Part shown: piece after piece, positions 34,728-46,254 of the stretch
How the letters are laid out: every line of letters begins with the position of its first letter
How positions within the stretch are numbered: the first letter of the stretch is position 1
Made by a program: the position numbers and the translations under genes
Notes under the pieces: generated by a model
What the model was told of the DNA's origin: nothing
The model's database searches: none
Seen by the model: only the letters and a program-made list of their open reading frames with translations
Assembly: GCA_963693285.1 (NCBI GenBank)
Contig: OY848924.1
Coordinates: forward strand, 3,365,214-3,429,213
From: Xestospongia muta
Taxonomy: Eukaryota > Porifera > Demospongiae > Haplosclerida > Petrosiidae
DNA: 64,000 bases
Direction: 5' to 3'

Positions 34728-35673
34728 TCAACTAACTTGTTATATTGTGTCCCATTCACTACTATATTTGACTATGTACATTATCTCAATGTTATTAGTC
34801 CATTAATGAACAACTCTCAATATATGATATATTTGGCAGCAGCTGTGTCTGACTCTATACATCATGATGACATGGTAAGTGAGGTCTAGTAGAGATGAGT
34901 CTTATATATTAAATAAAAGAGAAAAAATCATTCAATACTCTGAAATGAAGGAAGTTATATTAAACTAAGTAGTTACTAATATATATCATTAAAATTAGTT
35001 ACTTAGTGTATATTAGACTTATTGTATATGTCCTTTTGTGCTGTGAGATATTTCATTGTTCTATTATACATGTTGTTAACATAATAATTTCTGTTTCTTT
35101 TAAATTCTTGTCATGTCAAACATAATATATCATCATCAACATCATTGAGTCTTCACTTACAACAAATACCAAAGTTAATAGCAGTATTAACTCAACATTG
35201 GTCACCTAATGCTTTCATTGTCTCCTTTAAAGTATATCTATTCCATTGATATTATATGATATTAGTCTGTTACTAGTTAGAAACTGATGAGAGTATTGTA
35301 GTTAGTAGAACTAGAAAAGCTCTGACAAAATATGGACATTAAGTAAGTTTATAAACTATAGATATTGTTTTAGAGTATCTTTAAATTGTCTTTTACAGCT
35401 AGGTTGATCAGTTATATAAATAGTTTACTGTACTGTGTTGATTGCTACCAATCATTTTAAGTAGTTACCATTAAATAATACTAACTTAATAATTATTAAT
35501 AGGAATGTATATGTGTAAATTAACTATGATCTCTTCTATAGGTTGTAGTTGATAATACACTAGTACAAAGGAAAGAGAAAATGACTATTGTTGAAAGAGA
35601 TGAACTTAATGAAGAAGTACTTTGTCTCTCTGTAGATGAGAAAGAGAAGAGTGTGGTTATTAAAGGAAATTAA
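34728..35673 (+). pseudogene. PPCS: Phosphopantothenate-cysteine ligase, partial broken copy 1
   Basis: PPCS joins 4'-phosphopantothenate to cysteine in coenzyme A synthesis. Pieces here: 34728-34874 (LLYCVPFTTIFDYVHYL, then YLAAAVSDSIHHDDM), 35115-35231 (VKHNISSSTS, then LTQHWSPNAFIVSFK), 35277-35342 (LETDESIVVSRTRKALTKYG) and 35542-35673 (VVVDNTLVQRKEKMTIVERD to a stop at 35671). They correspond to the C-terminal half of animal PPCS: AAAVSDF, HKIxS, AFIxSFKLETD, ARKAL, VVVAN. Lesions: no acceptor AG precedes the second exon, the Phe of VSDF is deleted, and the last codon of the third exon is TAA where copy 2 has CAA. The N-terminal half, with the SGGT and FSSG motifs, is absent. Confidence 0.8.
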
Positions 35674-36360
35674 TATCTTATTTTTGTTGTGAACATAAAC
35701 AATATTAAAGTAAAATTACATAACAAAGTCAACATATAATGTTGTCAGTAATAATTACTATTTATTTATATCTTATAAATTCTTATACATTTTAGTTTTG
35801 TACTTACACATGTACATGTACATCGCATTATCTTGAAAAGGGTTAAAATTGAACCTGCCTCATGCCGGGTAGTAGGGCGTTGCTAGTAGAGTTAGTGTCC
35901 TCAGTCTCTCTCATCTATGTACCTTATACTGGGACATAGAAGATAATAGAATGTATAGACTTAGTTAATAGAAATGAACATTTTAAGGTAAGTGTAATAT
36001 AAACAAAATTGAACATAAACTAGTCACAAGTTATTTTGTACTAATCAATTTATTATTATAATATGTTTAGAGTGAAATATTGAACTGATATGTCAGTTTG
36101 AATGTGAATGTAGTTTATTTCAAGTAGTCATCCAACATACTTAACATTGGATTAAGTTAATGTTAATAAAGTATGTAATTATCATGTAAAGTTTGTCATT
36201 ATACTGTGTTTATTAATATTGTACTTTGGATAGTAATTTCATTTATTTTGTTACCTTATTATTTTACATTTCTCTTTTATTTACTTCAAGTCTTTATATG
36301 TAGGAATGCAATAGTGACAATTGTAAAAGTGAGTCTGCAGTCTCCATTCAGAAAAGGCAG
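35674..36360. other. 3' flank of PPCS copy 1; no gene seen
   Basis: AT-rich sequence without coding signal. A short GC-richer patch (about 35845-35905, GCCTCATGCCGGGTAGTAGG) did not fold into a tRNA by eye. Confidence 0.5.
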
Positions 36361-36370
36361 AAAATATTGA

Positions 36371-38855
36371 GAGTGTTGTCATAGCAACTGTAAAAAAGGA
36401 TGTGGTGACTTTACCTAGAATATTTGGAAGAAAGAGTTATTGCTGGTAGGTTAAGGTTTGAAGTTGTCTATAATAGTCATTTTTATAACTATTCTCTATA
36501 CAGGAGTGTTGTCGTTGCAACTATAAAAGTGGGTGTGATTAATACAACCAGAATATTGAAAAGAAAGAGTTATTGCTAGTAAGTTAAGGTTTGAAGTTGT
36601 CTATAATAGTCATTTTTACAATTACTCTATATATAGGAGTGTTGTCATAGCAACTGTAAAAAAGGTGTGGTGACTATTCCCAAAATATTAGGAAGAAAGT
36701 GTTATTGCTGGTAAGGTAAGCTAAGGTTTAAAGTTGTTTATAATAGGCATTTTATAACTATTTTATGCATAGGAGTGTTGTCATGGTAACTGTAAAGGGT
36801 GTTGTGACGTTACCCAGAATATTAGGAAGAGTTATTGCTGGTAAGTTAAGGTTTGAAGTTGTCTATAATAGTCATTTTTATAATTATTCTATATATAAGA
36901 GTGTCGTCATAGTAACTGTAAAAGTGGGTGTGGTGACTTTTCCCAAAATATTAGGAAGAAAAGTTATTTCTGGTAAGCTCAGTTTTGAAGCTGCCTGTGG
37001 TGGTCATTTTTATAATTATTCTATATATAGGAGCATCGTCGTAACAACTGTAAAGTGGGTGTGGTGACTTTTTCCAAATATTAGGAAGAAAGAGTTATTA
37101 CTAGTAAGTTAAAGTTTGAAATTGTCTATAATAGTCATTTTATAACTATTTTATGCTTGGGAGTGTTGTCATGGTAACTTTAAATGGATGTTATGACATT
37201 ACCCAGAATATTACGAAGAAGGAGTTATTGCTGGTAATTTAAAGTTTGAAGTTGTCTATAATAGTCATTTTATAACTATTTTATACATAGGAGTGTTGTG
37301 GTGGTAACTGTAAATGTGTGTGGTGACATTACCCAGAATATTAGGAAGAAAGTTATTCTTGGTAAGTCAAGTTTTAAAGTTGTCTTTGATGGTTACTTTT
37401 ATAATTCTTTTATATATAGGAGTGTTGTCATGGCAACTGTAAAAATGGGTGTGGTGACATTACTTAGAATATTAGGAAGAAATAGTTATTATTGCTGGTA
37501 AGTTAAGGTTTGAAGTTGTATATAATAGTCATTTTTATAATTATTCTATATATAAGTGTGTCGTCGTAGTAACTGTAAAAGTGGATGTAGTGACTTTTCC
37601 CAAAATAATAGGAAGAAAGTTGTCGCTGGTAAGTTAAAGTTTAAAGTTGTCTCTAATTTTCATTTTTATAACTATTCTATATGCAGGACTGGTGTCGTGG
37701 CAACTATAAAAGTTGGTGTGATGACTAAATCCAGAATATTAGGGAGAAAGAATTATTGCTGGTAAGTTCAAGTTTGAAGTTTTCTCTAATAGGCATTTTT
37801 ATAATTATTCTATATATAGGAGTGTCATCGTAGCAACTGTAAAGTGGGCATGGTGACTTTTTCCAAAATAGTAGGAAGAAAGAGTTATTGCTGGTAAGCT
37901 AAGGTTTGAAGTTGTCTGTGACAGTCATTTAAATAACTATTTTATGCATAGGTGTGTTGTCGTGGCAACTGTAAAAGTGGGTGTGGTGACTAAATCCAAA
38001 ATAGTAGGAAGAAAGAGTTATTGCTTGTAAATTAAGGTTTTAATTTGTCTGTAATACTCATTTCAATGACTATTTTATGCATAGGAGTGTTGTCGTGGCA
38101 ACTGTAAAAGTGGGTGTGGTGACTAAATTCAGAATATTGGGAAGAAAGAGTTATTACTGGTAAGTTAAATTTTGAAGTTGTCTCTAATAGACATTCTTAT
38201 AACTATTTTATGCATAGGAGTGTTGTCATGGTAACTTTAAAATGGGTGTGGTGATTTTCCCAAAATATTAGGAAGAAAGAGTTATTGTTGATAAGTTAAG
38301 GTTTGAAGTTGTCTATAATAGTCATTTTTATAACTATTTTATGCATGGGAGTATTGTCTTGGTAATTGTAAATGGGTGTGGTGACATTTCCCAGAATATT
38401 AAGAAGAAAGAGTTATTGCTGGTTAGTTAAGTTTTAAAGTTGTCTGTGATGGTTATTTTTATAATTATTTTATATATAGGAGTGTTGTCGTGGCAACTGT
38501 AAAATAGGTATGGTGACTAAATCCAAAATATTAGTAAGAAAGAGTTACTGCTGGAGAGTTAAGGTTTAAAGTTGTGTATAATAGTCATTTTTATAACAAT
38601 TTTATGCATAAGAGTGTTGTCGTGGTAACTGTAAATGGGTGTGGTGACATTACCTAGAATATTAGGAAGAAAGTTATTGCTGGTAAGTTAAGTTTCAAAG
38701 TTGTCTGTGATGGTTATTTTTATAATTATTTTATATACAGGAGTGTTTTTGTGGGAACTGTAAATGTGGGTGTGTTGACTAAATCCTGAATATTAGAAAG
38801 AAAGAGTTATTGCTGGTAAGTTAAAGTTTGAAGTTGTCTGTAATAGTGATTACAT
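36371..38855 (+). repeat. 19-unit ~132-bp tandem array with exon-like units
   Basis: GAGTGTTGTC-type starts recur about every 132 bp (for example 36371, 36504, 36638, 36771, 37160, 37421, 38086, 38218, 38479, 38742). A typical unit has a tract ending TATATATAG or TATGCATAG, a 75-bp block, then GGTAAGTTAAG and a ~57-bp spacer. In about 13 of 19 units AG directly precedes the block, and most have GTAAG after it. In well-preserved units the block is open in one frame (SVVVATVKVGVVT, then RILGRKSYCW), but several units have indels or stops. The palindrome GTTGTCATGGTAAC in each unit resembles an RFX X-box. It may be a duplicated exon-intron module or a satellite with chance splice motifs. Confidence 0.85.
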
Positions 38856-39884
38856 TTGCGAAATCTTGTTCTTGTAAGTCTCAACCCCTAGTCAGCTCTC
38901 TTTCTGTTTCCTCCTCACCACCTCTTCCCTCCTCTAGTACTAACCTCACCACTCTTCCATTATTCTACCCAATACCCCAAGTCTCCAGCCTCCATCTTTC
39001 GGCACACCCATTTCACTTCACCACTCTGATACTTCCTTGTCCTTTTCCTCTGTTGCTTCTGCATCTCCTCTACCTTTTCATTCTACTCATTCTCCTCCTA
39101 CTACTTTACCCTCTTCCACTGCCAGCACTTCATCACTCTCACTAAATTATTCAACTGCTTCTCTTGCTATTACCACTGCTGCTCCTACTATTATCACTGC
39201 TGTCCCTTCTATAACCACTCCCTCTTCCTCTGCAACCTCTCTTCCTAAATCCTCACAGCATCCTTTTTAGCCAAATATCATCATCATCCTTCATGAAAAC
39301 CTCCACTCCTTCCTCTTCCTCCACACTTTTTTATGTCACAAAACAAACTCCCACCTTCCATTTCTTCCTACTCAATTAAGTCTTCAATCCATTGTACCAC
39401 TTCCTCCCCCACTGCCAAGTCTTGAGCTCAGCTTACCAACATCTCATCCTTCCTCAAATCTCCTACCCAATTTACCTCTACCTCCTCCTGCCTCATCATT
39501 TCATCACAATGCTCCATTACTCCCTTCTTCAAATTACCAACCCAACCTACTCTTACATCATCCTCATCCAAGTCTTCAACCCAACTTACCTTCTCTTCCA
39601 CTTCCTCCTACTCTTTAATCCAGTCTACCACTTCTTTTGCCTCCACCTTTCCCTCTATATACCTCCTCCTTTTTCTCAACCCCTCCTCCCACTCCCTCCT
39701 CAACATTCAACTCTATTCCAATGTCTCTTTACTCACAAGGTTGTCACCTTTCACCTCTCTCTCTTTCTTTCTCCCAATCATCAGCTTTTTCTTCCTGTTC
39801 TATCAAACCTTCTATCAACTTTGCTTGTCCCATTCCTCTGTCCTACTGCTTCCAACTCACATCGTCAAACTCAATAAAGATCTA

Positions 39885-40680
39885 TTTGAATACTCGCAGC
39901 ATTCTTCCTAAACTAGATGAACTATCTGCTCTCTGCTCTGTCCTCAATCCTGATCTGTATTGTGGAATCTTGGCTATCTGCTGACATTCCCAATCCTGAT
40001 ATTGATCTGGCTAATTACATCTTATTCCATCGTGATTGTAACCGCCATGGTGATGGTATTTCTGTTTTTGTAAAAAAACACTTTATTGTTTCTGAAGTTT
40101 ATGTTTCTCCTAAAATTGAATTCCTCTCCTATCTATTAACCTTAATCATTGCTCCTTTTCAATTGACACTTACTACCAACCTCCATCCTCATCTGATGAT
40201 CTGGATCTCTTATTTGATGACCTCACATCTCTTAATCCCTCCTTTTTTCTAATCTTATACTTTTAGGTGATTTTAATATTAATTTTTACTCTACTTCTTA
40301 CTCCAGGACCAAACTGGATGTCATATCTGATACTTTCAACCTTTATCAAATCGTTAATACTCCCACTCATTTTTCTCACACTGATACATCTTTCACTATT
40401 GATCTTGTTTTTCTTCTATCTAACATTGACACTCCTCCTTGTAGTATTCTTCCTCCTGTCTATTATTCAGACCATTTCGCTATTCTTTTCTCCCTTCCCA
40501 TTGATTCTGTTAACAGTCCCAACCCCTACCCTTCTTGTAAGGTCTGGTTATACCATCTTGCTGACTTTGAGCGTGCTAATGCTCTCCTCAGCTCCATTGA
40601 CTGGAAAGAATTACTTCCCTTGTCAGATCCTAACGCTTTGTGGGCCATATTTAAAGAACTTTTCCTCCACATTATGACCA
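39885..40680 (+). pseudogene. Retrotransposon endonuclease remnant
   Basis: Motifs of the APE-type endonuclease appear in shifting frames: LNTRSILPKLDELSALCS, IVESWLSADIPNPDIDLANY, HRDCNRHGDGISVFVKKHF, LGDFNINFYS and YYSDHFAILFSL. They are in the right order for a CR1/L2-type endonuclease. Frame changes near 39960, 40150 and 40280 inactivate it. Confidence 0.8.
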
Positions 40681-41384
40681 CCAATGTTCCTAGCAAACTT
40701 GTGTACCCCCCTACCAACTCTTATCATCCTTGGATCAACTCCTCATTCCTTAACCATGTCAAAAAAAAGAAACTCAACCTTCTCTTTTGCTAAAAGATCT
40801 GGTTCTCCTTCTCTTTGGGCCAAATACCATTCCTATCATAACAAGACTTTAGCTTACCTCAGGCACCTAAAATCCAAATTCTTTTATAATTTACTCACTT
40901 CTCCCTCATTACGGTCTTTTTGGTCTGCTGTTAAATGCATTCACTCTAAACCTGTCTCCATTCCCTCCCTTCTCCTGTAACTTCATCCTCTTCTAAAGAT
41001 GTCCTAAGTCAATACTTCTCCTTTTGCTTCAACACGTCAACTGCCTCTTTACCTCCTCTGGCTCTTTCCCTTATTTTCAACTCCTCCCTCTCAACATGTA
41101 TATTTCCTTCAGGTTGGAAAAACTCTAATATTGTACCTATCCCCAAATCAAAAATTCTTCTTCATTCCCTTCAGACTATTGCCCAATTTCTCTACTTTCA
41201 CTCCCAAGTAAGATCTTAGAATGTCACGTCTTTAACTATCTATACAAATTTTGTTCTGCTCACACTATCCTTTCAAATTGTCAGTTTGGTTTTTGACCAG
41301 GATTCTCGACTGAAACTGTTATATTATCTATTGTCAATTCTTGGTTTTTTTACTGGATCGCAAAAATGTAGTCTGCAGTTTTCT

Positions 41385-41790
41385 TCAATCTCACTAAAGC
41401 ATTTGATTCAGTTCCTCACAAGCCTCTACTTGACTCCTTATCTTCACTCGACCTTCCTTATTTTTTATCTTGGCTCCATAGCTATCTGCAAGGGCGTACC
41501 CAACAAGTAATCATAAATGGTTCTCTATCTTCTAAATCTCAAGTCACCTCTGGTGTGCCCCAAGGTTCTATTCTCGGGCCTCTCTCATTCATCATCTATA
41601 TAAATGACATTGTTAAACTGTCCCTTCTCTCTTCAGCCACCCTCACTCTTTATGCTGATAACATCCTTGTCTCACAAGAAATTTTTTCTACAACCTCAAT
41701 GTCCACTGTTCAATCCAACATCAATTTTATATCATGTGGATTACCTCTCATCATGTTACCATCAACTCCAAAAAAAACAAATACATGATT
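41385..41790 (+). pseudogene. Retrotransposon reverse-transcriptase remnant with YADN
   Basis: A long continuous frame includes LTKAFDSVPHKPLLDSL, LQGRTQQVIINGS, SGVPQGSILGPLSFIIYIND and LYADNILV. These are RT motifs A, B and the catalytic box. The catalytic YADD reads YADN at 41651-41662, a loss of one metal-binding aspartate. The frame is broken before 41385 and after about 41780. Confidence 0.85.
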
Positions 41791-42710
41791 GTCTCTTGTA
41801 AGTCTCCCTCCTTTCTAACCTCCCTCTCTCCTCTTTTCTTAGACAGTTCTCAACTTGAATGAGTCAATTCTTTTAAATACTTTGGTATTATTACCACCTC
41901 TAATTTATCATGATCTCTCTTCACATCCAATATGTCCGCTGGTATTATTATCACCTCTAATTTATTATGATCTCTCTTCACATCCAATATGTCCACGCTA
42001 AAGCTCATGAAACTATTGGAATCATCTACTGTAACTTCTATAAGCATGCTTCTCCTCATACTCTTCTCTCACTCTGTATCACTCTCTTGTCATTTCCTGT
42101 TATTCTTATTGCTCCTCTGTTTGGGACCCACCAGTATCTTCCACTAATGCTGAAATTCTTGAGAAAACCCAACACTTTGCTTTTAAAATGTGCTCTCATA
42201 AATGGGACAATAATTACTCATCTTTTCTCTCAAGTTTTAACCTTCTGACCCTCTCAAATTATGTCTTCTCTATAAAATCACTAACAAACTCCTCTACTTT
42301 CCCTCCGCTATTTTCATTCACAAACCTCTCCCAAGTTATGCTTCTCATCACTTTGATCCTCTCACTTTTACCATCCCTTTTTCTCACTCATCTGCCTCAC
42401 AAAACTCATCCTTTTGTTCTCTCTTTGTGAAACTCACTTCCTTATCATGTAAAATGTAGCTCATCTTTAATCACTTTTAAATCTAAAGTAAATATGCTTC
42501 TTTACAAACCATCAACTCACCATCAGTTATCACACTAAAACCTATCATATACAATCAGTCACTTATTTTATCTCTGTATTATTAACAATACTATATCCTG
42601 TACATTAATACCTTAATTCTGTATTAATTATTGTTCTATTCACTTTGTGCCCTTTAAACTAGCAGTTGCTATTGGGCACTCATCAATAAAGACAAATATG
42701 TTTGGAATTT

Positions 42711-45379
42711 AGAAATATAATTGTGTGAGTTTCCAATTCAATTGAGTGACATATTAAAAATGGCAATACATTTCATGAGTCAGTTTCAGCTATAATCCCT
42801 ACTATTTAAAGTATACACTTTAACATTACAAGTAGTACTTTAAGGTAATAGTGAGTGACATTATTTTTTAATACCATCATTCACATATTATACATATATT
42901 ATATATGCCAGAAACACAATCACTGAGTGTAGACATTATAATGCTATGCTGTTCTGGAGCTTGACAAATACATTATCCACTTATCACAAATTTATAGATT
43001 GTAGTCTCCTTTAATTCAAGTTTTATTTGTGGGAGGCCTTTTAATACTAACATATTTGTGTTGAATTAATTTTTGTGAATTGGAAAATGTGCAAATAAAG
43101 TCTACATTATATTTGTATAGTCTCCAGAAATATCCTGCAATGACATTTTATTGTTGTGGAGACCAACTTAATCTGTCATATTTTTTCTTGAGTAACTAAA
43201 TAATGGTAAAATGCCTCACACATGCACATTAGTATGTATCTATCTATGCTGACATAAATTGTGAATTCAATGTTTTAATTTATCATATCAAAGGAAAGCA
43301 TCATTTAATTTAACCTTTGAACAGAGAAATGGTATTTTGATTGTAATAATCTCCACATGGTTTGAAAGCCAAGTAATTTATTTGATGTATTGCTCTCTTC
43401 ATACTAAAAATATAATTAATAGCATCATAAATTAACAGATTTTCTTATTTCTAACTTCTATTGCCCTTCTCACAACATCAAATGAAGTGTACATCACTCC
43501 TGGTCCATGCCTTCTCTATCTTCAAAATTGAAACTTTGTAAGACTAAAAAGCAATTAAATGTTTCACTTACAAATATCTAGGATTAACAGTATTGTTGTT
43601 ATTTATATAATCATACTCATCCAATTGATACATGGTGAATTTATTTCAAGTATTTAAAATATTGCAATAACTTTTGTTTTGTCTCCAATACTTCTCAGTT
43701 ATTTCTATATCCAATGGTTGATACTATTTAATCATGTAGCTGCTATCTATCACCTTTACCAGTAATTACTTTGTGTGATGCTCCTTGGAACTTTAGACAA
43801 TGTGTAGGAAGAATGATCTGAAGCGATCTTTTATCCAAGTCACTAACTTTCCTACCAATATATTTATAAATGAGAGAATATTAGTATGCATTGGAAAAAT
43901 AATGATCATGTGTAAACTACATAGAACGTTTTCATTGTATTAAGAGTGTTACTAGACATGTACATCATATTTACCGTTCTTCTTTGTTGTATACTGAGTC
44001 AAACACAGTTTTGCTATCTTATTTACTACACCAAGAAGCACAAAATGCATATAGTCTACTGTAATTGAAATGATTCTGATGTTCTCTCATTTTGACATCT
44101 TCTGATATCCAATACATGAGCTTTACCTCTTCCAATAGTAACCAGTAATAGTTCACAAAAATGCGATCACTTACAGTATACTATTAGGTCTGTCATGGTA
44201 GTTGTTGTTCTACTTAAAATTTGACACACTAGATAAAATATTGCTGCAGGAGTTTGTCTAAACAGCACAAAATTTATACAAGGACCAAATATTTTACTTG
44301 CAATATTTTATTCTAGGATAAAAAATGGATTGCTATATTTTATCTCAGAACAATAAATGGCTTGTTATATTTCAGTCTATAAAAATATAACTTTAATATT
44401 TTATTCCATATTTAATATTTAATATTTAATATTTTGATGGTAAATATACAATGTTATTTACATTTAATTACCAATTGTTTTATTATGTTGGTAAATATCC
44501 ATCATATTGCAATCACCCACACAACATATATAGATCTTATGTATTTTCCATTGAAGGTTACATCAATAAACCAACAGTGGGGTTTTCTGGATGAAATTAT
44601 CCAATAGTAAAAGCATTGTAATAAAAAAACCAATTGGAAAGAATTGGAAAACAACAGTTGGAAATAGGTATAATTTCACTGTGGTTTATTATATTTTATT
44701 ATATTTGTCTTGTAGATTTCCCTCCATTTTTATATTTTTGATGTAATCTATTATAGTGATGTATATTACAATTCCTGATTTTAATGTTTAGACATTGCTT
44801 TTTAGAATTTCCTATATTAAATGAGAAGAATTACATTAATATAAGTTATATAAGTACACTGATTTTAATAAAATGGCTGGATTTAATTCTTAAACTTCTA
44901 GATTCCTAATACACCAAGTGGGTATGGCATCATTACATTCAAATCTCACATTTATTAAAACACATTATTCTGATGTGTGTTACCTTACAGTATTGTCTAT
45001 AGTAGCAGTATCATATTATAATGGAGGTATGGGATGTTTTACATTCTTGTCCCTGATGGTGTGACTGGAACTACTGATAAATAATTATTTTGAATAGTCA
45101 TTTTCTCATTATACTTGTACAGGATATACTATAAAGTCAAGTTCATAGTCTCAATATGAGGTGATCTAGTTAATTGACTACTACACAATCTACAAAATAA
45201 GACTGTAAAATATAGGTATCAGAGATGTATATATCAATGACATTGATTTATATCTTTTCGATCATTTTATTTAAGTTAATAATAAATTCAGTGTCTTTGT
45301 TATATTGATGTTGTTATATACTTATACTGTTTTAGCTAATATATCATTGGAGAGGGTATTTAAAAATGATATGGTCTCC
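42711..45379. other. AT-rich stretch with no gene recognised
   Basis: No exon-like frame with splice sites was found on either strand. A short (ATTTAAT)n run lies near 44400-44435. The sequence may be intronic or intergenic. Confidence 0.5.
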
Positions 45380-45710
45380 TGACGTGGTAGTAACTCCACC
45401 CATTGTAACGAGATGATTAGATGCTGCACTACAATGGCAAATCTTCATATTATATAATATTTAGGAATTGTTATATTGTTGTTACTATTATGGCGCGATC
45501 TCAATGATCAACTGAGCATGCTCAGTTCAACTAGCCGCTCAAGTGGCGCCAATTTTGTACTAGTAAATGTAAACTTAGTCGCCATAACTTCATTTAGAGA
45601 GCTGTCTGTCAGGACGTCACTTCTACAGGACTGTTTGACAAGACAGGATGAAAGAACTGGAGTCTATGTAGTCAGTCATTCTGACAATGTTGTCTGAAGT
45701 AAAGACTAAA
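45380..45710 (+). promoter_or_regulatory. GC/CpG-richer island, possible gene start
   Basis: Base composition rises sharply (ATGGCGCGATCTC, GCCGCTCAAGTGGCGCC, GTCAGGACGTCAC). A frame with an internal ATG (MLSSTSRSSGANFVLVNVN) stays open for 60 codons to a stop near 45697. It could be a promoter plus first exon of a plus-strand transcript running into the array at 46.3 kb, or an unrelated insertion. No homology recognised. Confidence 0.25.
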
Positions 45711-46254
45711 ACAAAGATATTCCTGGTTACAACAAAGGTAGAAGACAGTAACAAATATGGTCAGAGTAGCAGTACTCCATGTGTGTCAGTATATATAGCT
45801 TGTCCCACTTACCTTTATACTCAATGAGCTTTTAGTCTGTTTAGTTTCTGTCATAGAATTATTTTTAAAACAAACCTGAGTAGTCCTTTTACATGTACTG
45901 TATGGACTGTAATAACCAGTATATAAACTGAAGCTTTTAGTACAATACAGTAAGTATGAGTGGAATCAGTCAGGTGTCTTTAGTACAAGTCTGGTCTATA
46001 CCTCCTACATATATGAACCTGTTATCCTCTCAGTATATTCTGTTCAAAGTGTACACATTTCCACTTATATCTTATATAACTTGCTATATCAACAGTATAA
46101 ATATATAGTTTTTAGTACCAATTTTGTTTAGATTAATAACCTGTGATCACTGGTTATCTGAATGTGTTTTTATAATGTATAGTCGTTATATGTGATATAA
46201 TGTACTATAGTTTGTAAGTGTATTAAATTTAATATTATCATTTTGTTTACTCTA

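Larger units (their letters stand above)
38860..42710 (+). mobile_element. Dead CR1/L2-type non-LTR retrotransposon
   Basis: The order is a pyrimidine-rich 5' region (about 38875-39870, Ser/Pro/Leu-rich frames, possibly ORF1), an endonuclease region (39870-40680), a reverse-transcriptase region (about 41090-41990), a CR1-like C-terminal region (to about 42430) and a 3' tail containing AATAAAGAC (about 42690). All coding parts need several frameshifts. A 59-bp tandem duplication (41880-41938 and 41939-41997) interrupts the RT C-terminus. No LTR was seen. The CR1/L2/Jockey group fits the NTRSIxxKLDEL endonuclease start, but the exact clade is not resolved. Confidence 0.85.

Noticed and set aside
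35845..35905. GC-richer patch tested as a tRNA gene
   Set aside because: No acceptor stem or T-loop could be paired by eye.
38828..39877. Long Ser/Pro/Leu-rich ORFs (105, 77 and 161 aa)
   Set aside because: They overlap in different frames of a pyrimidine-rich region at the 5' end of the dead retrotransposon; the composition explains the lack of stops. A true ORF1 remnant is possible but not shown.
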